Positions 7,980 to 15,539 of a stretch of 48,488 nt of DNA are shown here, piece after piece. The DNA is from an uncultured Monoglobus sp. (GTDB lineage Bacteria > Bacillota > Clostridia > Monoglobales > Monoglobaceae), in the NCBI GenBank assembly GCA_947585115.1, contig CANPWW010000008.1:1-48488 (forward strand). Direction: 5' to 3'. Within the stretch, counting starts at the first letter, position 1. Each line of letters begins with the position of its first letter. Below the pieces are notes generated by a model. The model saw only the letters and a program-made list of their open reading frames with translations, had not been told where the DNA came from and searched no databases. The translations under genes were made by a program, and so were the position numbers.

Positions 7980-9041
7980 TTATCCTCTCATATATTCGAT
8001 TATCTGTTTTTGCATTAACTTGTCAATATCCTCGGCGCTTCCGCCGCCCAAGTACACCCGCGTCCACTCCACGGTTTTTTCGACCGCCTCGGACACGCGC
8101 CAGCGGGGTCTCCAGCCGAACACATTCTTTAGCTTTGAGCAGTCGAGCTTTAGGAAATTTGCCTCGTGGGGCGCGTCCTTAGGCGAGACATTCTCCCATG
8201 AGATGTCTCCCCATTTCTCACAGAACATATTGACGATCGTTTCGGTGTCAACGCAGTCGCTCTCATCGGGTCCCACGTTATAGTATCCGGAATAACCGCG
8301 GTTTTCATACTGCTTTTCGGCTATCATCAAGTATGCGAAAAGCGGCTCAAGCACATGCTGATAAGGCCGCGTGGAGGCTGGATTGCGGACGATTATATTT
8401 TCGCCCTTTTCCGCCGCGCGCACGCAGTCGGGGATTATCCTGTTTTCCGCGAAGTCTCCGCCGCCTATGACGTTTCCCGCTCTGGCGGTCGAGACGGCGG
8501 CTCCGCTCTTAAAAAAGCTGTCTTTATAGCTGTGGGTCACCAGCTCCGAACAGGACTTGCTGTTGGAGTACGGATCAAAGCCGTCCAAGAGTTCGTCCTC
8601 TCTGTAGCCCCAGCACCACTCGTTGTTCTTATAAACCTTGTCGGTTGTAACATTTAAAAACGATTTCACGCTGTCCGAGTTCCTGACGCACTCCAATATA
8701 TTCACCGTTCCCATAACATTTGTCTCGTAGGTGTATCTCGGATTTTTGTAGCTCTCAAGAACTATGGGCTGTGCCGCCAGGTGCAGCACGATCTCGGGCC
8801 GCGCCTTATCAAACGCGGCTTTAAGCCCGTCATAATCCCGTATGTCTCCGATTACCGACTTAATTCCGCTCCCGATGTCCGCCAGCTTAAACAGCGACGG
8901 CTTGGTTGGCGGATCAAGCGCGTATCCGGTCACGTCAGCTCCGGCCATTGTCAGTATTTTGCAGAGCCAGCTGCCCTTAAATCCGGTATGTCCGGTTATG
9001 AAAACCTTTTTGTCTTTGTAAAAATCAATGTCAAATTTCAT
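7980..9041 (-). CDS. rfbG: CDP-glucose 4,6-dehydratase
   Basis: A 353-residue extended SDR that converts CDP-glucose to CDP-4-keto-6-deoxyglucose. It shows GHTGFKGSW (residues 17-25), the family's NAD-binding glycine loop, TTDKVY (132-137), and the catalytic Tyr158-xxx-Lys162 (YSNSK). GHTGFKG and TTDK are characteristic of the CDP-glucose rather than the dTDP-glucose enzymes. I chose the ATG at 9041, 8 bp after the rfbF stop, because homologous N-termini begin with a short lead-in to KKVFITGHTG; an upstream ATG at 9089 would overlap rfbF by 40 bp. It forms a committed pair with rfbF. No CDP-6-deoxyhexulose 3-dehydrase (RfbH) is present, so the 3-hydroxyl is probably kept. Confidence 0.95.
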   Translation of the reverse strand: MKFDIDFYKDKKVFITGHTGFKGSWLCKILTMAGADVTGYALDPPTKPSLFKLADIGSGIKSVIGDIRDYDGLKAAFDKARPEIVLHLAAQPIVLESYKNPRYTYETNVMGTVNILECVRNSDSVKSFLNVTTDKVYKNNEWCWGYREDELLDGFDPYSNSKSCSELVTHSYKDSFFKSGAAVSTARAGNVIGGGDFAENRIIPDCVRAAEKGENIIVRNPASTRPYQHVLEPLFAYLMIAEKQYENRGYSGYYNVGPDESDCVDTETIVNMFCEKWGDISWENVSPKDAPHEANFLKLDCSKLKNVFGWRPRWRVSEAVEKTVEWTRVYLGGGSAEDIDKLMQKQIIEYMRG

Positions 9042-9049
9042 ATTATTTA

Positions 9050-9826
9050 TCAATACCAAACCTTCCATGGCGCGCTGCCTTCCTCCCACATCCGCTCAAG
9101 AACCATCTTGTCGCGCTGGGTATCCATGCAGCGCCAGAATCCGTCGTGCCTATAGGCCATCATCTCGCCCTCTCTGGCGAGCCTTTCCATCGGCTCCTTC
9201 TCAAACACCGTGCGGCTGCCCTCGATATAATCAAATACCTTTGGCTCAAGGACCATGTAGCCGCCGTTTATCACGTCTCCGTCCTCCTCGTCCTTCTCGC
9301 GGAAGGCCTTCACCAGTCCGGACCTCGCGATCTCCAGCACGCCGAAACGCTGGTTTAAGTCTATCGCGGTTATAGTGGCGATCTTTCCATGGCTCTTGTG
9401 GAAATCCACCAGCTTGTTTATATCGATATCGCACAGACCGTCGCCGTAGGTCAGCATAAAGGTCTCCTCGCCGATATAGTCGCGGACGCGCTTCACTCTG
9501 CCGCCGGTCATGGTGTGCAGACCGGTGTCGACGATCGTCACCTTCCAGGGCTCCGCCACGTTATTGTGAATTATCATCTTGTTTTCGCGGCTGAAATCAA
9601 AGGTCACGTCGCTGCGGTGCAGATAGTAGTCGGCAAAATATTCCTTTATCACATACTGCTTATATCCCGCGCAAATGATAAAGTCGTTATATCCGTAGTG
9701 CGAATACTCTTTCATTATGTGCCACATGATCGGCATGCCGCCGATCTCGATCATCGGCTTCGGACGCAGGTGGCTTTCCTCCGAAATTCGCGTGCCCAGT
9801 CCGCCGGCTAAAATTACCACTTTCAT
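9050..9826 (-). CDS. rfbF: Glucose-1-phosphate cytidylyltransferase
   Basis: A 258-residue nucleotidyltransferase making CDP-glucose from CTP and glucose-1-phosphate. The N-terminal signature LAGGLGTR (residues 6-13) followed by RPKPM is clear, as is the metal-site TYGDGLCD further in. The length is the usual one for RfbF. It opens a five-gene minus-strand operon ending at 4056 with spacings of 8 bp, about 128 bp, a 4-bp overlap and 86 bp. AAGGAG precedes the ATG by about 7 nt. Confidence 0.96.
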   Translation of the reverse strand: MKVVILAGGLGTRISEESHLRPKPMIEIGGMPIMWHIMKEYSHYGYNDFIICAGYKQYVIKEYFADYYLHRSDVTFDFSRENKMIIHNNVAEPWKVTIVDTGLHTMTGGRVKRVRDYIGEETFMLTYGDGLCDIDINKLVDFHKSHGKIATITAIDLNQRFGVLEIARSGLVKAFREKDEEDGDVINGGYMVLEPKVFDYIEGSRTVFEKEPMERLAREGEMMAYRHDGFWRCMDTQRDKMVLERMWEEGSAPWKVWY

Positions 9827-9880
9827 AACCCTTCTCCTTTGCTCTCGAAAAATGTCGAATGTAACTAGAATATCATTACT

Positions 9881-9909
9881 ATTTTACAACATAGCTTTTT
9901 GTATGTCAA
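9881..9909 (-). promoter_or_regulatory. Promoter of the rfb operon
   Basis: On the minus strand, TTGACA (9909-9904), 17 bp spacer, TAAAAT (9886-9881). The start would be near 9874, with a leader of about 48 nt to rfbF. Confidence 0.75.
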
Positions 9910-10048
9910 GCGCGAAATATACCAAAGAACAGCGTTATTATTTAAATATTTTAAAAAGTCGGGAACAAAACAAGCGTCTCAATCGTCTAATTATATGATA
10001 CAACCAAAATTTGACTTTGGAAGAATTTTTAATAGTCGGAGCGATAAT

Positions 10049-11719
10049 ATGAAAAAAGCGTTTAAATCACTGATCCTATTCACAGCGGCAGCCGCGCTGA
10101 TCACTCAATTCGGATGCTCCGCGGCAGACGTCTCATCAACATCGCCGCCCACCGCCTTAATATACGGACTCGACCCCGACGCGCCGGTGATCGGGTTTGC
10201 CGCCGAAACAAAAAGCGCGGAGGGAAAACCCGAATACTATCTGTTTGATGACAATCCCGAACATCTCAACGCCAAATATCTTGCCGACGGCGAGACACCA
10301 TCAAGCATAGTCCACTTCGAAGATCTGACGCCGGGCATATACACCGTGTTCAGCTACCACCACCGCGGTTACTCCGTGGACCTTTTGGCGGATCTTTACT
10401 ACGACGCGGTTTTTTCCACAAACGGCGGCGGCAACTTTAAAATATTGAATCTGGGCATAGACAAAAACTGGGACTGGAACCAAGCCTGGGCGGACTATAC
10501 AAACACTCCCGTTTCAATGCCCGAGTACCTGCGCACATTCGGCTGTGTGTGCGGCGCGGGCATCGCGCCCGATCACGCCGACGGCTGCCCCGCGGTTATA
10601 CGAGATCAATCAAGAACGCCCAACACCGAAAAATACGTCAGCCTCGGCGCCGAGCGCGGACTGTCCGCGGGCGAAACGGCATATCTGAGCGAGTTTGAAA
10701 GTTACATAACCGAAAACGACATCAATCATTTCAGGTACGGAGGATGGAACGAGCCTATGTGGATGATGATGAAGTTTGAGGTACTGAGCGGCACGGTGAA
10801 TTTTGACACACTGGCCTACACAGACAAAGCGGCAGCCAAAAATAATTTTAAAAATCTTATAAAAGGTCCGTACGACAACGAGCCCCAGTATAAGGGGATC
10901 GCCGAAAACGCGCCGATCGTGACCGCGGCGTTTGAGTATGAAATAAACGACAAGACACCGAGCGGTCCCGTGCCCGTGACAGTCAAAAACTCCCGCGCGC
11001 CCGATGGGATCACGATACCCGACGGGGTTTTCGCCACCAACGTGAACACCTGGCGCGAACCCCTGCCGATCGCCGCCGAAAGCGACCTTATGCGCCTTAG
11101 ATACGCCGACGACACCAAAATGGGCTTGTACGGCTCGGAGGTGCCCGACGGGTGGAAAAACAACGTCTGGCAGTTTGACGCGTTCCACACCAAGCACTAC
11201 GGGAACTATGACGCGGAGCAAAGCGAGAAAATCGCGTCATACGGCGCGCCTGTCATGACAAAATTTCAGCCCAACATCGACATCAAGGACATAAAGCACC
11301 CAAGCGGCAACGAGGTCTGCGACGACGATTTTTACAAATACAACGCCTGCAATCTGGGAAACTTCGGCGTCACCGAGCGGTACGAGATCAGACTTAAAAA
11401 CTCGGGCTCAAAGACGCGCAAATTCAATTTTTATTTAAGCTCGATCGCGGGCCAGGTATACAGATACAGCCTGACCGACGCGGAGAGCGGAGAAACAGCG
11501 CAAAGCGACGGCGGGACCTATATCATGAAAAAGTTTGACGACGATCCGCCCGAGGACCCGAACTCGACAAGCGATCCCAAAGAGCGCCTGAAGCCCGACG
11601 AATACGGCGACACTATCGAGTTTGCCTTGGAGCCGCAAAAGACATACAACGCCGTGATCGAGGTCACGACACTGACGGGCTGCGTCGCGCCGATGCGCAA
11701 CAAAATGAGCGTTGAATAA
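10049..11719 (+). CDS. Secreted protein of unknown function, probable lipoprotein
   Basis: A 556-residue exported protein of no family I recognise. The N-terminus has MKKAFKSL, a hydrophobic stretch and QFGC near residue 22, a loose lipobox, so a lipid-anchored surface protein is likely. The rest is hydrophilic and rich in Asp, Tyr and Pro, with a WNEP motif mid-protein and a C-terminal part (after about 470) that reads like a beta-rich domain (RYEIRLKNSG, FYLSSIAGQVYRY). The open frame extends 50 codons upstream, but I chose the ATG at 10049 because it directly precedes the signal peptide and follows a CGGAG. A clear promoter was not found. It converges on the SLH protein at 11774. Confidence 0.8.
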   Translation: MKKAFKSLILFTAAAALITQFGCSAADVSSTSPPTALIYGLDPDAPVIGFAAETKSAEGKPEYYLFDDNPEHLNAKYLADGETPSSIVHFEDLTPGIYTVFSYHHRGYSVDLLADLYYDAVFSTNGGGNFKILNLGIDKNWDWNQAWADYTNTPVSMPEYLRTFGCVCGAGIAPDHADGCPAVIRDQSRTPNTEKYVSLGAERGLSAGETAYLSEFESYITENDINHFRYGGWNEPMWMMMKFEVLSGTVNFDTLAYTDKAAAKNNFKNLIKGPYDNEPQYKGIAENAPIVTAAFEYEINDKTPSGPVPVTVKNSRAPDGITIPDGVFATNVNTWREPLPIAAESDLMRLRYADDTKMGLYGSEVPDGWKNNVWQFDAFHTKHYGNYDAEQSEKIASYGAPVMTKFQPNIDIKDIKHPSGNEVCDDDFYKYNACNLGNFGVTERYEIRLKNSGSKTRKFNFYLSSIAGQVYRYSLTDAESGETAQSDGGTYIMKKFDDDPPEDPNSTSDPKERLKPDEYGDTIEFALEPQKTYNAVIEVTTLTGCVAPMRNKMSVE

Positions 11720-11723
11720 AAAT

Positions 11724-11763
11724 AAGGCATGCCGGAGAGTTTTCTCCTTGACATGCCTTTTTA
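11724..11763. terminator. Bidirectional terminator
   Basis: Outer 8-bp stem (11724-11731 with 11752-11759) and an inner GGAGA/TCTCC stem, with T-runs on both strands. Shared by the convergent lipoprotein and SLH genes. Confidence 0.85.
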
Positions 11764-11773
11764 TTCTCAACTT

Positions 11774-13930
11774 TTACTTCGTCAAATAATTATAGATCAT
11801 TATCGCCGCGTCAGCTCTTGTCAGCGGGTCCTTAGGCGCGAATGTGCTGTCCGGGTTGCCTCCGATTATGCCGAAGCCCTTCGCCAAAGCTATATATCCC
11901 TCCATGCCGGGCGTTATGTCGGCGCTGTCCGAAAATCCCGCCGCGAATATGTCTGTCATTTGAGCTATATCCTCATAGCCAAGCGCCCGTATGATATACT
12001 TGGGCCCGTCCTCGCGTATGCAGGGCAGATTTTCGTCCTGCGCCTCGCCGCTCTTTATTATTCCGCGGGCCGAGGCGTATTTATACAATCTGTCCGCGTA
12101 ATACGGCGTTGTCGGATATCGCTCGCCCTCAAGCGCCGCCACAAACGCCAGCAGCTCGCCCTGGGTTATAACGTCGTTCGGGCGGAAGCTCGTCTCGCCC
12201 TCGGGCAGAGAAATAACACCGTTATCAAGCAGCGCGCTTATCGCGGTCTCGGCATAGTGTCCGCTTATATCATCCGCGGAGACGGCCGCCTCTTCATCTT
12301 TATACTCGGTTCCGTTGTAGTCCAAAAGCTTTCCGCTCTTTGCCGAAACAATGCTCGGTTCGCCGACAGGCAGAGCGTAAACGATCACGGCGGTCTTTGC
12401 GCCGCTTTCGTCGGTTTTTGTAACATACCGCGCCTCGATACCGAGCCGCTCCGAGAGCGCCGAAAACGCCTCGTCGGCGGAGATCATACCCTCGGGCGAT
12501 TCAAACTCAATATCGTCGTCCCAATCCTTGGAAAACCGCTTTATTTTTCCGCTGACCTTGTCGACCGTAATGCTGATCTTGTTGTCTTGATACTCGTACC
12601 CGTTTTCCATGCGGTAAAAATCAAACCAATAATCTCTGTAATAATCCGACTCTGGAGCCGCAGAATCCGAAGCCTCAATGTCGGAATCCGCCTTCGCGTA
12701 CTCATCTGCCGCATACTTGGCGGCAAAGGCCTTGGCGGTCTCCAGCGCCTGCGCCTCGGTGAAAGACGGCTTCTCAGGGCCGTTGTTTGTATTACTAAAC
12801 GTGCTGACATCGAGAAGCTCCCCGCTCTCGGCGTCTATCAAAACAAACGTGTCCTCCCGCACGCTCATATCGCCGCGCGCCTCGCTCAGCGAATAGGTCA
12901 GATTCGCGGTGTATGTCAATGTTCCGTCGTCCTTGCGGCTGCCTCTGAGATAATCAAAGGTGCAGCCTGAAAACTCCTTGCCATCAAGCGGAAGCTCGGA
13001 TATAGCCTCCACGGCAGCCCGAGCCTCGGCCTCGGACATCAGGCCCTCGACCTGCTCCATGTTCACCAGCTCCGACGGAGTGAAGCCGCCGTCCGCCGCG
13101 CTCTCGGCCGCGTAAATGCCGCTTGAAGCTCCGTACGTTGTATTGGCGCTTTGACTTCCTCCGATATCCTGTTTAAATTCCTCTCCTGTCTTGGCGTCTA
13201 TCATCGCGTCAGCGTTTTTCGGCTCGTACGCCAGAACAGCCGCGTCGTCCTCGTCCTCTCCGCCGTATTTGGTTATATACTTCGCGGTCATGGGCGACAG
13301 CGCCTTGAATTTCTCCGCCGCCTGCTCGGCCGTTATAATGCCGTCGGGCGAGGCGATATTATCGGCGTATGTCATAGAGGACGTCAGCTGAACGAGCTCG
13401 CCCGTGTCGGTGCCGAGAGTGATGTCCATATAGTTTCCGCAAAACGGCAGACCGTTTACATAACGCTTAAAACGGACCGTCGCGCTTGTCGAGTTCACGC
13501 CGTAGCCGTACAGGATCTCGCCGTTTTGGTCAAACTCCGGAATGAGCGCAGGATTGAGCCTCATAAGATGCGAGTATGCCGCCGCGATCAACTCGGATCC
13601 CGAAAGCTTGGGCAGAGACGCCTTGTCCGGATAACTATTTTCAAACACGCTGCAGCTGTACATCAGAATATTTCCAAGGCCGTCCACGGTCGTTTCGATC
13701 CTTTTTTGTGTCTCGGCTCCCTCGGCGGTCTCCCAATTAAGTCTGTAGGTTGTGATCCCGCCGCTTTCGGCGGAAACGCTGCTTGAGAACTCCGAAAGCT
13801 CCTCGGGAATATCGATTCGGCTCTTGGCCGCGGTGACCGCAGCCTCAAGCCCCGCGCTGTCCGCAGCGAAAACCGGCATGACCGAGACCGCGAGCAGCGC
13901 CGACAATACCAAACAAAAAATCTTTTTCAT
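11774..13930 (-). CDS. Secreted YcdB/PepSY-like protein with C-terminal SLH repeats
   Basis: A 718-residue wall-anchored protein. A signal peptide (residues 1-22, ending VFA-AD) is followed by two YcdB/YcdC-type repeat regions (about 30-210 and 290-560). These show the recurring pattern of a beta-strand pair ending in IDAKTGE or LIDAESGEL, like PepSY modules. Three SLH repeats (about 585-718) would bind secondary wall polymer. The function of YcdB proteins is unknown; PepSY modules are often linked to protease inhibition. AAGGAGGAG precedes the ATG. A shorter paralogue lies at 14379-15506 with a nearly identical signal peptide. Confidence 0.85.
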   Translation of the reverse strand: MKKIFCLVLSALLAVSVMPVFAADSAGLEAAVTAAKSRIDIPEELSEFSSSVSAESGGITTYRLNWETAEGAETQKRIETTVDGLGNILMYSCSVFENSYPDKASLPKLSGSELIAAAYSHLMRLNPALIPEFDQNGEILYGYGVNSTSATVRFKRYVNGLPFCGNYMDITLGTDTGELVQLTSSMTYADNIASPDGIITAEQAAEKFKALSPMTAKYITKYGGEDEDDAAVLAYEPKNADAMIDAKTGEEFKQDIGGSQSANTTYGASSGIYAAESAADGGFTPSELVNMEQVEGLMSEAEARAAVEAISELPLDGKEFSGCTFDYLRGSRKDDGTLTYTANLTYSLSEARGDMSVREDTFVLIDAESGELLDVSTFSNTNNGPEKPSFTEAQALETAKAFAAKYAADEYAKADSDIEASDSAAPESDYYRDYWFDFYRMENGYEYQDNKISITVDKVSGKIKRFSKDWDDDIEFESPEGMISADEAFSALSERLGIEARYVTKTDESGAKTAVIVYALPVGEPSIVSAKSGKLLDYNGTEYKDEEAAVSADDISGHYAETAISALLDNGVISLPEGETSFRPNDVITQGELLAFVAALEGERYPTTPYYADRLYKYASARGIIKSGEAQDENLPCIREDGPKYIIRALGYEDIAQMTDIFAAGFSDSADITPGMEGYIALAKGFGIIGGNPDSTFAPKDPLTRADAAIMIYNYLTK

Positions 13931-13956
13931 ATAGTCTCCTCCTTATCTTTACGGGT

Positions 13957-13985
13957 ATTATATCACATGTAAATCAAAATAGCAA
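13957..13985 (-). promoter_or_regulatory. Promoter of the SLH YcdB-like gene
   Basis: On the minus strand, TTGCTA (13985-13980), 17 bp, TATAAT (13962-13957). The sequence around it (GTCTTGCTATTTT, and ATGTG before the -10) is nearly the same as the Fic promoter at 16456-16484. Confidence 0.7.
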
Positions 13986-14024
13986 GACGCTGCGGAAAAG
14001 GACAGGCCGAGTTGCCAAAAATAC

Positions 14025-14053
14025 TTGAAAAACGCGGCAAAATGATGTATAAT
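14025..14053 (+). promoter_or_regulatory. Promoter of the type I toxin mRNA
   Basis: TTGAAA (14025-14030), 17 bp spacer, TATAAT (14048-14053). The predicted start is near 14060, leaving a leader of about 92 nt to the toxin ATG. Confidence 0.75.
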
Positions 14054-14056
14054 AAC

Positions 14057-14145
14057 AATGTCGGAGCGATCCGACAGGAAAAGGTACAGCCAAAAACAAT
14101 GTTAAACACCGGGCGGTTATGCCGACATTTCCCCGAAAGGGGGTG
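14057..14145 (+). promoter_or_regulatory. Structured 5' leader of the toxin mRNA
   Basis: Three nested signals. GTCGGA-GCGA-TCCGAC (14060-14075) is a GNRA-capped hairpin at the predicted 5' end. AATGTCGG (14057-14064) is exactly complementary to CCGACATT (14122-14129), a possible long-range lock. CCCC-GAAA-GGGG (14131-14142) folds the Shine-Dalgarno sequence AAGGGGGTG into a hairpin. Such translation-masking folds are typical of type I toxin mRNAs. Confidence 0.65.
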
Positions 14146-14151
14146 AGGCTT

Positions 14152-14220
14152 ATGGAATATGTGTATATAATGATTTTCATTATTGCATTAATCACATTGA
14201 TTTTGTCCATAAAAAAATAA
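14152..14220 (+). CDS. Small hydrophobic type I toxin (holin-like toxin family)
   Basis: A 22-residue peptide, MEYVYIMIF...LSIKK, made of a single hydrophobic helix with two C-terminal lysines. This is the form of the small membrane toxins often annotated as putative holin-like toxin in Firmicutes. The ribosome binding site AAGGGGGTG is placed correctly but is masked by a GAAA-capped hairpin. The stop codon lies inside the terminator stem. A convergent consensus promoter at 14334-14306 would make an antisense RNA over the 3' end. Size, hydrophobicity, masked start and antisense promoter together make a type I toxin-antitoxin module the best reading. Membrane depolarisation is the expected action, from family knowledge only. 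Confidence 0.75.
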   Translation: MEYVYIMIFIIALITLILSIKK

Positions 14221-14252
14221 CGCCGGCTCCGCTATAAGTTGACGTTATTTTT
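14213..14252. terminator. Bidirectional terminator of toxin mRNA and antisense RNA
   Basis: AAAAATAACG (14213-14222) pairs with CGTTATTTTT (14243-14252); T-tracts follow on both strands, so it can end both the toxin mRNA and the antisense RNA. Confidence 0.75.
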
Positions 14253-14299
14253 ATAATATTACTTATGGCATAACCGTTTAAGGCTTTGCCTTTTCCTTT
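14215..14299 (-). ncRNA. Antisense antitoxin RNA of the type I module (predicted)
   Basis: From the consensus minus-strand promoter at 14334-14306, transcription should begin near 14299 and stop in the bidirectional terminator, giving an RNA of about 85 nt. It overlaps the toxin mRNA at its 3' end, as RatA does for TxpA in Bacillus subtilis. It begins with a small AAGGC-AAA-GCCTT hairpin. Its CGGTTATGCC (minus strand of 14267-14276) also occurs in the toxin leader at 14114-14123. Ends are predictions. Confidence 0.65.
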
Positions 14300-14305
14300 A
14301 TTTAT

Positions 14306-14334
14306 ATTATACTACTGTTCTGTTGATTTGTCAA
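14306..14334 (-). promoter_or_regulatory. Consensus promoter for the antisense RNA
   Basis: On the minus strand, a perfect TTGACA (14334-14329), 17 bp, perfect TATAAT (14311-14306). No protein gene starts downstream on this strand before the toxin 3' end, so an RNA is the only likely product. Confidence 0.85.
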
Positions 14335-14378
14335 CGCTTTTTGAAAATTCATTGCCAATGATCTTCGTCTTATCTAAT

Positions 14379-15506
14379 TTAATTAAAGAACGATTTGAAA
14401 AACTCGATCAGGCGTTCGAAAAGGCCCGGGGCCTCTACCGCCGCGTAGACCGTGCCGTCGGGGTTCAGAATGTCTCCGCTCTTCGCTGCCACCGCGCACG
14501 GCTTGTCGGGGTCCAAGGCGTAAACCGCCTTGATCTTTTCGCCGTCGTCTATTTTCAGCTCCGTCGGCGGGCACGCGTTTAAGAGTATCCGGGCCGCCTT
14601 TTCGTCCGAAATTATTCCCTTCGGGGACTCAAAATCGAGCCCGTCATCCCAAGATAAATTATAATAGCACACCCTGCCGGTCGCGCTGTCAACGCTCACG
14701 TCAACGCGATTATAAAGGCTCATGATTTCATAGCCGCCGTGAGCGCGCTGAAACGAGAACATAGGATCGGTCTCGCGCGCCCCCTCCTTCACTTTATCGC
14801 CGCTTTCGCAGTAGGCGTACTCATCCGGAGCGTATTTTTGCGCGAACTCCTTCGCTGTGTCAAAAGCCTTGTCCTTTGACACAGCCGGCTGCGCGGAAGG
14901 ATCGGACATTTTGCCGCTTAAATTTATGAGCTTCCCGGTCTCGGCGTCAAACGACAAGGACACGCTCCGCTGATTATCGGCGCCGACATACGTAAGCACG
15001 GCGAAACACTCGTAACCGCTTTCGGGTATGTTCGCGTTATAAACGCAGTTTCCGAGCGCCAATCCGTTTTCGGCGGCTGAAATAATAGCCTCCGCCGCCT
15101 CCGCAAGCTCGGCCGCGGACATAACCTCGCCGCCGAACTCGGTTTGTTTTATCTCCTGCTCGGTGAACGACGTCTGCGCGTTCGGGTCGGCCGCGCGGAC
15201 CTCGGCAACAGCGTCATACCTTATGCTTATCGGCTTTTGCTTTTCAAAGCTCTCGGATTGCTTTTCGGTCAGGGTGTATTTTTCGCCTGTCTCGGCGTCG
15301 ATCACCGTGTCGGACTCCTCGGGAACATAAACCAAAATCGCGACGCCGTCCTTTGAGGACTCGGGAACCACATATTTGGCCGTCATTTTTAATATATCTT
15401 CGTAAACCTTTGCCGCCCTCTCCGCCGAAATATAATCGTCGGCGAATGCCGCGCCGCCCGAAACAGCCAACAAAAACGACAATACCAAACAAAAAATCTT
15501 TTTCAT
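14379..15506 (-). CDS. Secreted YcdB/PepSY-like protein, short paralogue without SLH repeats
   Basis: A 375-residue exported protein. Its signal peptide MKKIFCLVLSFLLAVS differs from that of the 718-residue paralogue by one residue over this stretch. The mature part (residues 24-360) aligns with the central region of that protein (about 197-570): MTAKYV, TVIDAETGEKY, the GxVMSAAEL segment and the DFESPKGIIS motif match. It lacks the paralogue's N-terminal repeat and SLH anchor. It ends in a short amphipathic helix (LFERLIEFFKSFF) that could attach it to membrane. The gene starts 33 bp after the Fic stop, with AGGAAGGG before the ATG, so the two are probably co-transcribed. Function unknown. 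Confidence 0.85.
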   Translation of the reverse strand: MKKIFCLVLSFLLAVSGGAAFADDYISAERAAKVYEDILKMTAKYVVPESSKDGVAILVYVPEESDTVIDAETGEKYTLTEKQSESFEKQKPISIRYDAVAEVRAADPNAQTSFTEQEIKQTEFGGEVMSAAELAEAAEAIISAAENGLALGNCVYNANIPESGYECFAVLTYVGADNQRSVSLSFDAETGKLINLSGKMSDPSAQPAVSKDKAFDTAKEFAQKYAPDEYAYCESGDKVKEGARETDPMFSFQRAHGGYEIMSLYNRVDVSVDSATGRVCYYNLSWDDGLDFESPKGIISDEKAARILLNACPPTELKIDDGEKIKAVYALDPDKPCAVAAKSGDILNPDGTVYAAVEAPGLFERLIEFFKSFFN

Positions 15507-15539
15507 ATGAACCCTTCCTAATTTTAATAATTTAAATAT

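Noticed and set aside
11729-12970. 413-residue plus-strand frame opposite the SLH YcdB-like gene
   Set aside because: Starts inside the bidirectional terminator and runs antisense to SLH repeats; no family features.
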